From positions 546,394 through 610,393 of the forward strand of contig NZ_DLHA01000019.1 of assembly GCF_002482975.1 (NCBI RefSeq): 64,000 nucleotides of DNA, in the 5' to 3' direction. The position numbers and the translations under genes are program-made. This document shows, piece after piece, positions 46,001-53,756 of this stretch. Source of the stretch: Flavobacterium sp. UBA7680. GTDB taxonomy: Bacteria > Bacteroidota > Bacteroidia > Flavobacteriales > Flavobacteriaceae. The notes beneath the pieces are model-generated. The model did no database searches. It was not told where the DNA came from and saw nothing but the letters and a program-made list of their open reading frames with translations. The number at the start of each line of letters is the position of its first letter. Positions within the stretch are counted from its first letter, which is position 1.

Positions 46001-46543
46001 ATGAAGAATACTTCCCTTGAATTTGATAATGTAATTACGGTTTGCCGAACCTTATTTATCAATAAAATGAAAGATTACGGCAGTGCATGGAGAATTTTAA
46101 GGCTTCCATCATTGACGGATCAAATTTTCATAAAAGCACAACGAATCAGAAGTTTACAGGAAAACGATGTACGTAAAGTTGATGAAGATGAAAAAGGAGA
46201 ATTTATCGGAATCATCAATTATTCTATCATGGCTTTAATTCAGTTAGAATTGGGCGTTGTTGATCAGCCGGATTTGGATGTTGAAAAAGCAACCGAATTA
46301 TATGATGCTAAAGTAAAGTTAACTAAAGACTTAATGGAAGCTAAAAATCACGATTACGGCGAGGCGTGGCGTGATATGCGTGTGAGTTCCTTAACTGATT
46401 TAATTTTGCAAAAGCTACTTCGCGTAAAACAGATCGAAGATAATAAAGGCCTGACTTTAGTTTCTGAAGGAATCGATGCCAATTATCAGGATATGATTAA
46501 TTATTCTGTTTTTGCCTTGATTTTAAACCCTATAAACAAATAA
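46001..46543 (+). CDS. DUF1599 protein with internal duplication
   Basis: A 180-residue soluble protein made of two copies of one helical unit. Copy one (about 10-82) has FINKMKDYGSAWRILRLPSL and INYSIMALIQLE. Copy two (about 102-178) has AKNHDYGEAWRDMRVSSLTD and INYSVFALILN. The KDYGxAWR motif matches DUF1599, which I recall as Nucleotide modification associated domain 1; the biochemical role is not settled. In Bacteroidota this gene is usually next to a BT_3928-type gene and tpiA, as it is here. Confidence 0.88.
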   Translation: MKNTSLEFDNVITVCRTLFINKMKDYGSAWRILRLPSLTDQIFIKAQRIRSLQENDVRKVDEDEKGEFIGIINYSIMALIQLELGVVDQPDLDVEKATELYDAKVKLTKDLMEAKNHDYGEAWRDMRVSSLTDLILQKLLRVKQIEDNKGLTLVSEGIDANYQDMINYSVFALILNPINK

Positions 46544-46544
46544 A

Positions 46545-46632
46545 ATTCCAAAAAATAAATTCCAAATTCCAATTTTTAAACAAGATTTTGGAATTTGGGT
46601 TTTCAAATATTGGAATTTCAAATTTAATATCT
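46545..46632. repeat. Intergenic word repeat (AATTCCAAATTCC / TTGGAATTT)
   Basis: Words AAATTCCAAATTCCAATTTT and GGAATTTGGGTTTTCAAATA, then TTGGAATTTC, are complementary in blocks, so the 88-bp gap between DUF1599 and BT_3928-type genes can fold. It is one more member of the word-repeat class with its own word. Confidence 0.5.
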
Positions 46633-46637
46633 ACCCC

Positions 46638-47759
46638 ATGAAAAACATCATTACTCAATTTTCCCGATTATTTGTCGGTGTATTATTTATCATTTCCGGA
46701 TTAATAAAATTGAATGACCCGGTTGGTTTCTCTTATAAATTGGCAGAATATTTTAGTGAACCCGTTTTCAATATGCCATTTTTAGAGCCATTGGCTTTAG
46801 GTTTAGCTATCTTTCTGGTAATTTTAGAAGTAGTTTTGGGTGTAATGTTATTGGTTGGATATAAAGCTAAAACAACAATTTGGGCATTATTGCTTTTAAT
46901 CGTTTCCTTTACGTTCCTTACCTTCTACTCTGCTTATTTTGATGTGGTAAAAGATTGCGGATGTTTTGGCGACGCTTTGCATTTAACTCCTTGGCAGTCA
47001 TTCACAAAAGATGTTGTTTTATTATTCTTTATTTTGATTTTATTTATCAATCAAAAATTAGTAAAACCTTTATTTTCAAATACGGTTACCAATGCAATTA
47101 CTATAATAAGCGTTACTTTGAGTGCAATTATGGCGTATTGGGTTTTAAATCATAATCCTATAAAAGATTTCCGTCCTTACAAAGTTGGAACTAACATCGA
47201 AAAAGGAATGGAAATTCCTGAAGGCGCTCCAAAATCTGTAGTTGAAATGGTGTTTATTTATAAAGTAAACGGCGTTGATAAAGAATTTACAGAGAAAGAT
47301 TTAATGAAAATTCCGGAAGGAGCTACTTTTGTGGACAGAAAAGATAAAGTGATTACAGAAGGTTACGTACCGCCAATTCACGATTTCACAATGACAAAAG
47401 ATGATTCTGATTACAAAGCAGAATTATTAAAACTACCTAAACTTTTAATTTTTGTAACGTATGATTTGGCTTTATCAAATCCTGATGGAATGAAAAAACT
47501 AGCAAAAGTTGCTGCAGATGCAAAGGCAAAAGGTTATAAAGTAATTGCAATGACAGCTTCTGGATCTGAGGAAATTGCAAAAGCTAAAAAACAATACAAT
47601 TTAGATGTTGACTTTTATTTCTGTGATGCAACAGCTTTAAAAACTGTCGAAAGAGCAAATCCTAGTATCGTAGTTTTACACAACGGAACTGTATTTCAAA
47701 AAGTACATTACAATGATGTTGATGATTTAAAACTATCTGACGTTGCTTATGGCATTTAA
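46638..47759 (+). CDS. BT_3928-type membrane protein: DoxX/MauE-like domain plus thioredoxin-like domain
   Basis: A 373-residue protein. The N-terminal part (about 1-160) has four or five membrane helices with RLFVGVLFIISGLIKLNDP and the conserved cysteines in VVKDCGCFGDALHL, a DoxX/MauE-like pattern. The rest is a thioredoxin-like soluble domain, with KLPKLLIFVTYDLALSNPDG and a DVDFYFCDATALK strand, but without a CxxC. The related BT_3928 protein family is conserved in Bacteroidota next to tpiA. A role in disulfide or redox handling at the envelope is plausible from MauE-type relatives but unproven. A terminator follows at 47781. Confidence 0.85.
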   Translation: MKNIITQFSRLFVGVLFIISGLIKLNDPVGFSYKLAEYFSEPVFNMPFLEPLALGLAIFLVILEVVLGVMLLVGYKAKTTIWALLLLIVSFTFLTFYSAYFDVVKDCGCFGDALHLTPWQSFTKDVVLLFFILILFINQKLVKPLFSNTVTNAITIISVTLSAIMAYWVLNHNPIKDFRPYKVGTNIEKGMEIPEGAPKSVVEMVFIYKVNGVDKEFTEKDLMKIPEGATFVDRKDKVITEGYVPPIHDFTMTKDDSDYKAELLKLPKLLIFVTYDLALSNPDGMKKLAKVAADAKAKGYKVIAMTASGSEEIAKAKKQYNLDVDFYFCDATALKTVERANPSIVVLHNGTVFQKVHYNDVDDLKLSDVAYGI

Positions 47760-47780
47760 AAATTTCTAACAATATAAACG

Positions 47781-47814
47781 ACGCCAATATTCTATTTTTT
47801 AGATATATTGGCGT
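47781..47814 (+). terminator. Rho-independent terminator after the BT_3928-type gene
   Basis: Perfect 10-bp arms (ACGCCAATAT / ATATTGGCGT) with a 14-base loop, followed by nine T. It separates the conserved DUF1599-BT_3928 pair from three accessory genes downstream. Confidence 0.9.
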
Positions 47815-47869
47815 TTTTTTTTAGCAGCAAAACCAATAAACCAAATCTTAAAAAAACCTGTTTATAATT

Positions 47870-49333
47870 ATGATAGCAAAATTACTAAGACTGTTTTTTT
47901 CAAATCCTTTTCTTTTTTTATTTATACTATTTTTAATTATCTATACAGCGTATGATTTTTATATTCACAAATCTTCTGGTACACATTTAGTTTCTCTTCA
48001 GATTTTGGCATTAATTGCAGGAGTAATTTTTGAAAGCAAACGAATTTCAAATAAATGGACAACATCCGTTTTTATAGGAATCCTTTCTTTTATTTTTATA
48101 TTTCTCCTTGGTTCTTTTTTATGCACCATAGTTAATGAATCAGAATGTGGCTTTGAGTTTATTTTGAATAGAAGCCTTGTATTTTGGCCTTTTATATTCT
48201 TCGTCTTCTATGTTATTTATTCTCGAATATTTAACGAACGAAATATTACTCCAAAACTAACAGAAGGCATCACATTATTTCTCTCGATTGCCATGATATA
48301 TTGGGTAGTTGATAACGGTTTTATCAACTTTGACAACATAATTTCCCAAACCTTAATGGTTATTGGGATTTCATTTTCGTTATTTTCTTTTTTTCATGCT
48401 TTTACAAAAACTCATTTATCAGACAGAAACAAATTTATCTTAAGCACCTGGAGTTCAATAATCATGATGTTTTTTGCTATAGATAATCTAAATTCAATTT
48501 ATGAAAATCGAAATACTGCTAATTCAGATGATATCCTACAGGGAATATACGTTGCAATTCAATATTTCCTTTTAGGGGTTTCAAGTATTTATATGATTCA
48601 GAATTTCATGATGCTTATTGGTTTTCTGCCAAGATGGAAAAGATTTTTCAATTCAAGATATTTTGAAGAACTCAGAGAACTCAAAGACGAGCATATTGAT
48701 AGATATTCAGATCAACAGGTGCCGCTAATTCATTCCCTGATTTGTATTGTCCTTATTGGCACAGTCTTCTTTTTAAACTATTATTATCAAATTGTTCCTA
48801 AACAATTTTTAATCTGGATATCATTTGTAATTTTCCCTTTTATCATAAGTATTTACAATTATCTTATCGGAAAGAAAAATTATGCCTATCTCCTATTGTT
48901 TTTTCTATTTATATCCTGCCAAAATAAGTACGAAAAAATTGAGAAAATCAATCCTGAAAATATTAAATTGAATGAAGTTGTTTCGGATTTGACTCCGGAA
49001 CAAATTGAAAAAATAAAAAATATCCATGAGATTTTTGCTGAAGTTGACAAAAGCAGTTTAGAACAAACTATAACTGATTTTAAAAGAGACAGGCATCCAG
49101 AGAACGAAATTAAAATTTGGATGCAGATGGCTGAAGCTTACAAAGGCTACCTCAGCAAAAACAAAAAAAATCTCGAGGAAAAGAGAGAAGTTTTTAAACT
49201 GATTTTATCCCGATCTATGATGAGTGCTGAAGAAGCGATTAAAAATTCTAATTTAAAATACCTTTCTAAAAAAGAGGCTCAGGAAGTTTTAAGCTTTTAT
49301 AATGATGCTCCGCAACCGTTGACTGTTGAATAA
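47870..49333 (+). CDS. Polytopic membrane protein with lipoprotein-like C-terminal half
   Basis: A 487-residue protein I do not recognise. Residues about 1-340 hold roughly ten membrane helices. The last hydrophobic segment reads LLLFFLFISCQNKYEK, which looks exactly like a lipobox with Cys at 350. The remaining 137 residues are soluble, charged and helical (LTPEQIEKIKNIHEIFAEVD, KIWMQMAEAYKGYLSKNKK). This resembles a fusion of a membrane protein with a lipoprotein, although the lipobox inside a polytopic protein may simply be chance. It is followed by a hydrolase gene 80 bp away. Function unknown. Confidence 0.7.
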   Translation: MIAKLLRLFFSNPFLFLFILFLIIYTAYDFYIHKSSGTHLVSLQILALIAGVIFESKRISNKWTTSVFIGILSFIFIFLLGSFLCTIVNESECGFEFILNRSLVFWPFIFFVFYVIYSRIFNERNITPKLTEGITLFLSIAMIYWVVDNGFINFDNIISQTLMVIGISFSLFSFFHAFTKTHLSDRNKFILSTWSSIIMMFFAIDNLNSIYENRNTANSDDILQGIYVAIQYFLLGVSSIYMIQNFMMLIGFLPRWKRFFNSRYFEELRELKDEHIDRYSDQQVPLIHSLICIVLIGTVFFLNYYYQIVPKQFLIWISFVIFPFIISIYNYLIGKKNYAYLLLFFLFISCQNKYEKIEKINPENIKLNEVVSDLTPEQIEKIKNIHEIFAEVDKSSLEQTITDFKRDRHPENEIKIWMQMAEAYKGYLSKNKKNLEEKREVFKLILSRSMMSAEEAIKNSNLKYLSKKEAQEVLSFYNDAPQPLTVE

Positions 49334-49413
49334 TAAGTTACATAAAAGTAATAACTTAGAATATTTCTTGTTTACATTTATTAAAAACCATTTCTAAAAA
49401 ACAACCTGATTCT

Positions 49414-50082
49414 ATGAAACAATTTCAAAAATTATTCTTTGCATTTTTATTAGTTTTTCTATTAAACAACACCGCATTTAGCCAGGGAAAAACAATAAAT
49501 AAAGATCAGCGGTGTATATTCTTTTTTCACAATAAATTCGTAGAGGAAAATGATTTGAATACTCCGCATCCTGAATATGGCAAAGCCGAATACAATGAAA
49601 TTTTAGAATCATTTAGAAAAGATAATTTTATTGTTTTTAGCGAAAAAAGAAAGAAAAATACAAATGCTTCTGATTACGCAGAAAAAGTCGTGAAACAAAT
49701 CAAAACGCTTTTAAAAAAAGGAGTTTCGCCAAACAAAATAACCGTAATTGGAACTTCAAAAGGCGGTTATATTGCACAATATGTTTCAACTTATTTAGCA
49801 AATCCTGATGTGAATTTTGTTTTTATTGGATGTTTTAGAGATGTAGATATTGAAGAAATTCCGGATATTAATTTCTGCGGAAACATTTTAACCATTTATG
49901 AAAAATCAGATGTTTTTGGTGTTTCGGCAATTAAAAGAAAAGAAACTTCAAAACTCAAAATAAATCATTTTAAAGAAGTTGAACTGAATACTAATTTAAA
50001 ACATGGTTTTCTATATAAGGCTTTAGATGAATGGATTGTACCTTGTAAAAAATGGGCAAATGAAAATTATGATTTGAATTAA
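49414..50082 (+). CDS. Secreted alpha/beta-hydrolase-fold protein
   Basis: A 222-residue protein with a signal peptide (ending NTAFSQ). The nucleophile elbow is visible as VIGTSKGGYIAQYV (about 110-123, serine at GTSKGG), and a late LKHGFLYKALDEW supplies the expected histidine. This supports an alpha/beta-hydrolase fold; the substrate is not predictable. The Asp of the triad is not obvious, with candidates around NILTIYEKSD. It sits among accessory genes between the BT_3928-type and tpiA genes. Confidence 0.75.
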   Translation: MKQFQKLFFAFLLVFLLNNTAFSQGKTINKDQRCIFFFHNKFVEENDLNTPHPEYGKAEYNEILESFRKDNFIVFSEKRKKNTNASDYAEKVVKQIKTLLKKGVSPNKITVIGTSKGGYIAQYVSTYLANPDVNFVFIGCFRDVDIEEIPDINFCGNILTIYEKSDVFGVSAIKRKETSKLKINHFKEVELNTNLKHGFLYKALDEWIVPCKKWANENYDLN

Positions 50083-50110
50083 AGATTGTATTTGTAAAGA
50101 GATTGTGATT

Positions 50111-50139
50111 TTGAGACAAGAAAAATAATCTTACATTTG
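50111..50139 (+). promoter_or_regulatory. Promoter of the lipoprotein gene at 50165
   Basis: TTG (50111-50113), 18-bp spacer, TACATTTG (50132-50139). This is a complete Bacteroidota promoter, 25 bp before the ATG. Confidence 0.65.
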
Positions 50140-50164
50140 ACTATACCAAACAAAACCATACCTT

Positions 50165-50626
50165 ATGAAAAGATTACTTAAATCATCAATTGTTTTATTC
50201 TTATTAATTACAACTTTTGGATGTTCCGGTGAAGCTAGTAACTGTACAAGTCCGCCTGTATCTTTGGTTTTCGAATTTGTAGACAAAGATTCTGGAGAAA
50301 ATCTTTTTACAAATGGGACTTTCGATGCAAAACAAGGCGTAACCGTAACTGATCTGGATACAAAAAAAATAATTCAAACTTCTTATTTGAATGCTGATAA
50401 TTTAAACCGTTTAGCCATTAATTCTATTGGATTTCAATCAGGAAATTTTAATTATTCTATAGCTATTCAAGGCAAAGATATTTTTGAATTACATGTTTCT
50501 GCAGAGCGACTGAGTGAAAATGGATGCAGTTTCAGCAGGATTAATTCTTTTGAAATTAAGAATGCTGATTCTAAATTAGACACCACAACAGGTGCTTATA
50601 AAATTTTGATCAATACTAAAAATTAA
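50165..50626 (+). CDS. Small lipoprotein of unknown function
   Basis: A 153-residue lipoprotein (signal ending LLITTFGCSGEA, Cys20). The mature domain is beta-rich: PVSLVFEFVDKDSGENLFT, then TVTDLDTKKIIQTSYLN and a late GAYKILINTK. This pattern (a short Ig-like or carboxypeptidase-regulatory-like beta sandwich on a lipoprotein) is common among small flavobacterial surface lipoproteins. No family name comes to mind. It has its own promoter and terminator, so it is an independent unit. Confidence 0.75.
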   Translation: MKRLLKSSIVLFLLITTFGCSGEASNCTSPPVSLVFEFVDKDSGENLFTNGTFDAKQGVTVTDLDTKKIIQTSYLNADNLNRLAINSIGFQSGNFNYSIAIQGKDIFELHVSAERLSENGCSFSRINSFEIKNADSKLDTTTGAYKILINTKN

Positions 50627-50648
50627 TATTCATTATAATATATTTCGA

Positions 50649-50670
50649 AAGAGCTTATTTTTAAGCTCTT
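50649..50670 (+). terminator. Rho-independent terminator after the lipoprotein gene
   Basis: Perfect 9-bp arms (AAGAGCTTA / TAAGCTCTT) with a 4-base loop, followed by a T run. It lies 22 bp past the stop codon. The 270 bp from here to the next start contain only the thioredoxin gene's promoter and low-complexity sequence. Confidence 0.88.
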
Positions 50671-50893
50671 TTTTTTTAAATTGAATCACTGAAAAAGCAA
50701 AAGTCAGACGTTTTTTTTCTTGAAAATCTTCTTCATAAAAGTTTTTCTTTTATTTTTTTTCACTTTTAAAAAATATATTTTAAAAAATCCTGAATTTCAT
50801 CCTCAACTATTACGATTTCATTCCTGTTTTTCTAACCGAAAAATAACTTTTTGTTACAAAATAAACGACTCTTCAAATTTTGTTAATCTGTAT

Positions 50894-50922
50894 TTGGCTT
50901 TCCAATTGTTTGTTTAACTTTG
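50894..50922 (+). promoter_or_regulatory. Promoter of the thioredoxin-family gene
   Basis: TTG (50894-50896), 18-bp spacer, TAACTTTG (50915-50922), a full match to the Bacteroidota pattern. Transcription should begin near 50929, which rules out a possible TTG start at 50920 and supports the ATG at 50941. Confidence 0.7.
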
Positions 50923-50940
50923 TTAAAAATCATTTATCAC

Positions 50941-51441
50941 ATGAAACAAACGGCACTACTTATTATCGCATTTATAACTTTCTCATGCACACAAGCTCAG
51001 AAAACAAGTTTTTCTAAAGAAGCTTTGTCTGAAAAATTATTAACTCTTGAAGGAGATCAGACTTCTTTCAAAAGCATTTTAAAAAAATATAAAGGAAAAA
51101 CTTTAGTCATTGAAGTGTGGGCTTCATGGTGTGGCGACTGCGTAAAAGCAATGCCAAAAGTTAAGGAGCTGCAAGCTAATAATCCTGATGTTTCTTATTT
51201 ATTCCTTTCTGCAGATAAAACGGCTGACAAATGGAAAATTGGAATTGAAAAACATGAATTAAAAGGCGATCATTTTATGATGAACGACGGAATGAAAGGT
51301 GTTTTTGGAAAAGCGATCGATTTAGACTGGATTCCAAGATACATTATCATTGACAAAACAGGAAAAATTGTTCTGTACCGTGCTATCGAAACTGATTTTG
51401 ATAAAATCAATGAAACTTTAAAAAGTTTAAAACAAGCTTAA
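50941..51441 (+). CDS. TlpA-like thioredoxin-family protein
   Basis: A 166-residue exported protein with a lipoprotein-like signal (IAFITFSCTQAQ). The thioredoxin fold carries the redox motif in VEVWASWCGDCVKAMPKVKE, that is WCGDC, and a cis-Pro region WIPRYIIIDKTGKIV. It is expected to reduce or exchange disulfides in the envelope. It lies 57 bp upstream of tpiA. Start chosen from the promoter at 50894-50922. Confidence 0.9.
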   Translation: MKQTALLIIAFITFSCTQAQKTSFSKEALSEKLLTLEGDQTSFKSILKKYKGKTLVIEVWASWCGDCVKAMPKVKELQANNPDVSYLFLSADKTADKWKIGIEKHELKGDHFMMNDGMKGVFGKAIDLDWIPRYIIIDKTGKIVLYRAIETDFDKINETLKSLKQA

Positions 51442-51498
51442 ACAGCACACAAATTATAACAAAAAGCAAAAAATTAAAAAATAACAAAAACTACCAAA

Positions 51499-52251
51499 AT
51501 GAGAAAAAAGATTGTTGCAGGAAACTGGAAAATGCATAAAAACGCAGCACAAACTGAAGAATTGTTAAGCGAATTAATCACTAAAATACCAGCGCAAACT
51601 ACTGCACAAGTAATCGTTGCTCCAACATTTGTAAACTTACAAGCTGCTGTTGCAAAAGTAAAAAACACAACTATTGGTGTTGCTGCTCAAAACGTTCACC
51701 AGGCTGAAGGCGGTGCTTTTACAGGAGAAATTTCTGCAGATATGTTAACAAGTATTGGTGTTAATACAGTAATTTTAGGTCACTCTGAGCGTAGAGCTAT
51801 TTTCCATGAAACTGATGCATTAATCGCAAGTAAAGTAGATACAGCTTTAAAACATGATTTAACTGTAATTTTCTGTTTTGGAGAAGAATTAAAAGATCGT
51901 CAATCAGGAAATCATTTCAATATTGTTGAAAACCAATTACGTGACGGGATTTTCCACATTGCAAAAGAATCTTGGTCAAAAGTTGTTTTAGCTTATGAGC
52001 CGGTTTGGGCAATTGGAACTGGAGAAACTGCTTCGCCAGAACAAGCACAGGAAATGCACGAATTTATCAGAGAAACGATCCGTAAAGCTTTTGGAGCTGA
52101 AATCGCTGATGAAGTTTCTATTTTATACGGTGGTTCTGTAAAACCAGACAACGCAAAAGAAATTTTCTCTAAACCAGACGTTGACGGTGGTTTAATTGGA
52201 GGAGCTGCTTTAAAAGCAGATGATTTCTTAGCAATTGTAACGGCTATCTAA
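51499..52251 (+). CDS. tpiA: Triosephosphate isomerase
   Basis: A 250-residue TIM barrel that interconverts dihydroxyacetone phosphate and glyceraldehyde 3-phosphate. Catalytic residues are N9 and K11 in VAGNWKMHK, His in LGHSERRAIF and Glu in AYEPVWAIGTG. The phosphate loops LYGGSVKPDN and GGLIGGAAL are present. Length is normal. Confidence 0.98.
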   Translation: MRKKIVAGNWKMHKNAAQTEELLSELITKIPAQTTAQVIVAPTFVNLQAAVAKVKNTTIGVAAQNVHQAEGGAFTGEISADMLTSIGVNTVILGHSERRAIFHETDALIASKVDTALKHDLTVIFCFGEELKDRQSGNHFNIVENQLRDGIFHIAKESWSKVVLAYEPVWAIGTGETASPEQAQEMHEFIRETIRKAFGAEIADEVSILYGGSVKPDNAKEIFSKPDVDGGLIGGAALKADDFLAIVTAI

Positions 52252-52260
52252 AAATAATTT

Positions 52261-52400
52261 AGCCACAGATTAAAAAGATTTACACAGATTTTATTTTCTG
52301 TGTTTTTTCGCCACGAATTCACGGATTCAAATTAAAAAAATTCGTGAATTCGCGGCAGAAAAAAAATCCTTTTAATCCTTTTAATCTGTGGCAGAAAAAA
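52261..52400. repeat. Nested intergenic palindromes (CCACAGATT and CACGAATTC words)
   Basis: An outer pair GCCACAGATTAAAAAGATTT (from 52261) and TTTTAATCTGTGGC (ending 52393) encloses an inner pair CGCCACGAATTCACGGATTC and AATTCGTGAATTCGCGGC. It is the clearest example of one word-palindrome nested in another, in the gap between tpiA and prmA. Confidence 0.7.
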
Positions 52401-52501
52401 AATCTGAGCGATACTTAAATAGTGTCGCTTTTTTCGTTTTAAATAATTCTTAAATTAATAATGTTCGCTTAGATTTTTAAACAACTTCTGCTTTGGATTC
52501 T

Positions 52502-52509
52502 TACCTTTG
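52502..52509 (+). promoter_or_regulatory. Candidate -7 box for prmA
   Basis: TACCTTTG matches the Bacteroidota -7 consensus, ending 14 bp before the ATG at 52524. This is an unusually short leader. No TTG lies at the normal -33 distance. Confidence 0.45.
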
Positions 52510-52523
52510 CAAAAAAATTATTT

Positions 52524-53357
52524 ATGTCGAATATTTATTTAGGATATCATTTTACAATTGAGCCAAAAGAACTTGGATCAGAAATTTTAGTGGCTGAATT
52601 AGGCGAAAAAGCGTTTGAAAGTTTTACAGAAACAGAAAACGGAATTTCGGCTTTTGTGAAGAAAGATTTATGGGATGAGAATATTCTGGATGATATTTAT
52701 ATTTTACAATCAGAAGAATTTAAAATTGAATATACAATTGAAGAAATCGATCAGGTAAACTGGAACGAAGAATGGGAAAAGAATTTTGAACCAATTGATG
52801 TTGACGGAAAATGCCACGTTCGCGCTCCTTTTCACCCAAAAACCGATGCTGAATTTGATATTGTAATCGAACCTAAAATGAGTTTTGGAACCGGACATCA
52901 TGAAACAACTCACATGATGATTCAGCATTTATTAGAAATGGATGTTAAAGGTCTTAAAACTTTAGACATGGGCTGCGGAACTGCCATTTTAGCTATTTTG
53001 GCAGAAATGAAAGGCGCAGAACCAATCGACGCCATTGATATTGATAATTGGTGTTATTTAAATTCTATCGAAAATGCCGAACGCAATAATTGCAAACATA
53101 TTAGCGTTTACGAAGGCGATGCTGCTTTATTAGCCGGAAAAAAATACGACTTGATTATTGCTAATATCAACAGAAATATTTTGCTAAACGATATGCAGAG
53201 CTATGTAGATTGTTTAAACAAAGACGGCATTATATTATTTAGCGGTTTTTATGAAGAAGACATTCCTTTTATCGATGCTTCGTGCACTGAAAAAGGATTG
53301 ACTTATGTTAAAAAACTTCAAAGAAACAACTGGGTTTCATTAAAATACGTAAATTAG
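52524..53357 (+). CDS. prmA: Ribosomal protein L11 methyltransferase
   Basis: A 277-residue SAM-dependent methyltransferase that trimethylates ribosomal protein L11. The N-terminal substrate domain (about 1-90) is followed by PKMSFGTGHHETTHMM, the SAM loop TLDMGCGTAILAILA and the NPPY-equivalent IIANINRNILL. Length is normal. It is followed by clpS after 38 bp, an arrangement I recall in other Flavobacteriia. Confidence 0.95.
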   Translation: MSNIYLGYHFTIEPKELGSEILVAELGEKAFESFTETENGISAFVKKDLWDENILDDIYILQSEEFKIEYTIEEIDQVNWNEEWEKNFEPIDVDGKCHVRAPFHPKTDAEFDIVIEPKMSFGTGHHETTHMMIQHLLEMDVKGLKTLDMGCGTAILAILAEMKGAEPIDAIDIDNWCYLNSIENAERNNCKHISVYEGDAALLAGKKYDLIIANINRNILLNDMQSYVDCLNKDGIILFSGFYEEDIPFIDASCTEKGLTYVKKLQRNNWVSLKYVN

Positions 53358-53395
53358 TTAGTAGTAATTACAGCAGTACAAAAAACTAAAAAGAA

Positions 53396-53671
53396 ATGAG
53401 TACTAAAGAAAAAGTAAGAGAAAGAGTTCGCGAAAAAGAAGCGACAGGATTCAATAACGAAATCATTGTGTATAATGACGATGTAAACACTTTTGACCAC
53501 GTAATTGACACCTTAATGCGCGTGTGTGACCACACACCTGAACAAGCAGAACAATGTTCCTTAATTGTACATTACAACGGAAAATGCACTGTAAAAACAG
53601 GGCCAATGGATAAATTAAAACCTCAATGTACACAACTTTTGGAAGCCGGACTGAGCGCCGAAATTGTTTAA
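53396..53671 (+). CDS. clpS: ATP-dependent Clp protease adaptor ClpS
   Basis: A 91-residue adaptor that delivers N-end-rule substrates to ClpAP or ClpCP. The core is visible as EIIVYNDDVNTFDHVIDTLM (with the peptide-binding YNDDxNTF), CDHTPEQAEQCSLIVHYNGK and the end TQLLEAGLSAEIV. Length is normal. A hairpin terminator follows. Confidence 0.96.
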   Translation: MSTKEKVRERVREKEATGFNNEIIVYNDDVNTFDHVIDTLMRVCDHTPEQAEQCSLIVHYNGKCTVKTGPMDKLKPQCTQLLEAGLSAEIV

Positions 53672-53687
53672 TTTACCAATAAATTAT

Positions 53688-53735
53688 AAACGCATTCTAT
53701 TTTATTCTATATTAGAAAATAAATAGAATGCGTTT
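53688..53735 (+). terminator. Rho-independent terminator after clpS
   Basis: Perfect 15-bp arms (AAACGCATTCTATTT / AAATAGAATGCGTTT) with an 18-base loop, ending in TTTTATTT. Almost the same stem word, CATTCTATTTTATT, recurs after the next gene at 55340. Confidence 0.88.
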
Positions 53736-53756
53736 TTATTTCAATCCATTTGTATT

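Noticed and set aside
50720..50917. A 65-codon frame upstream of the thioredoxin-family gene
   Set aside because: It ends inside that gene's promoter, is phenylalanine-rich and follows a terminator without its own promoter.
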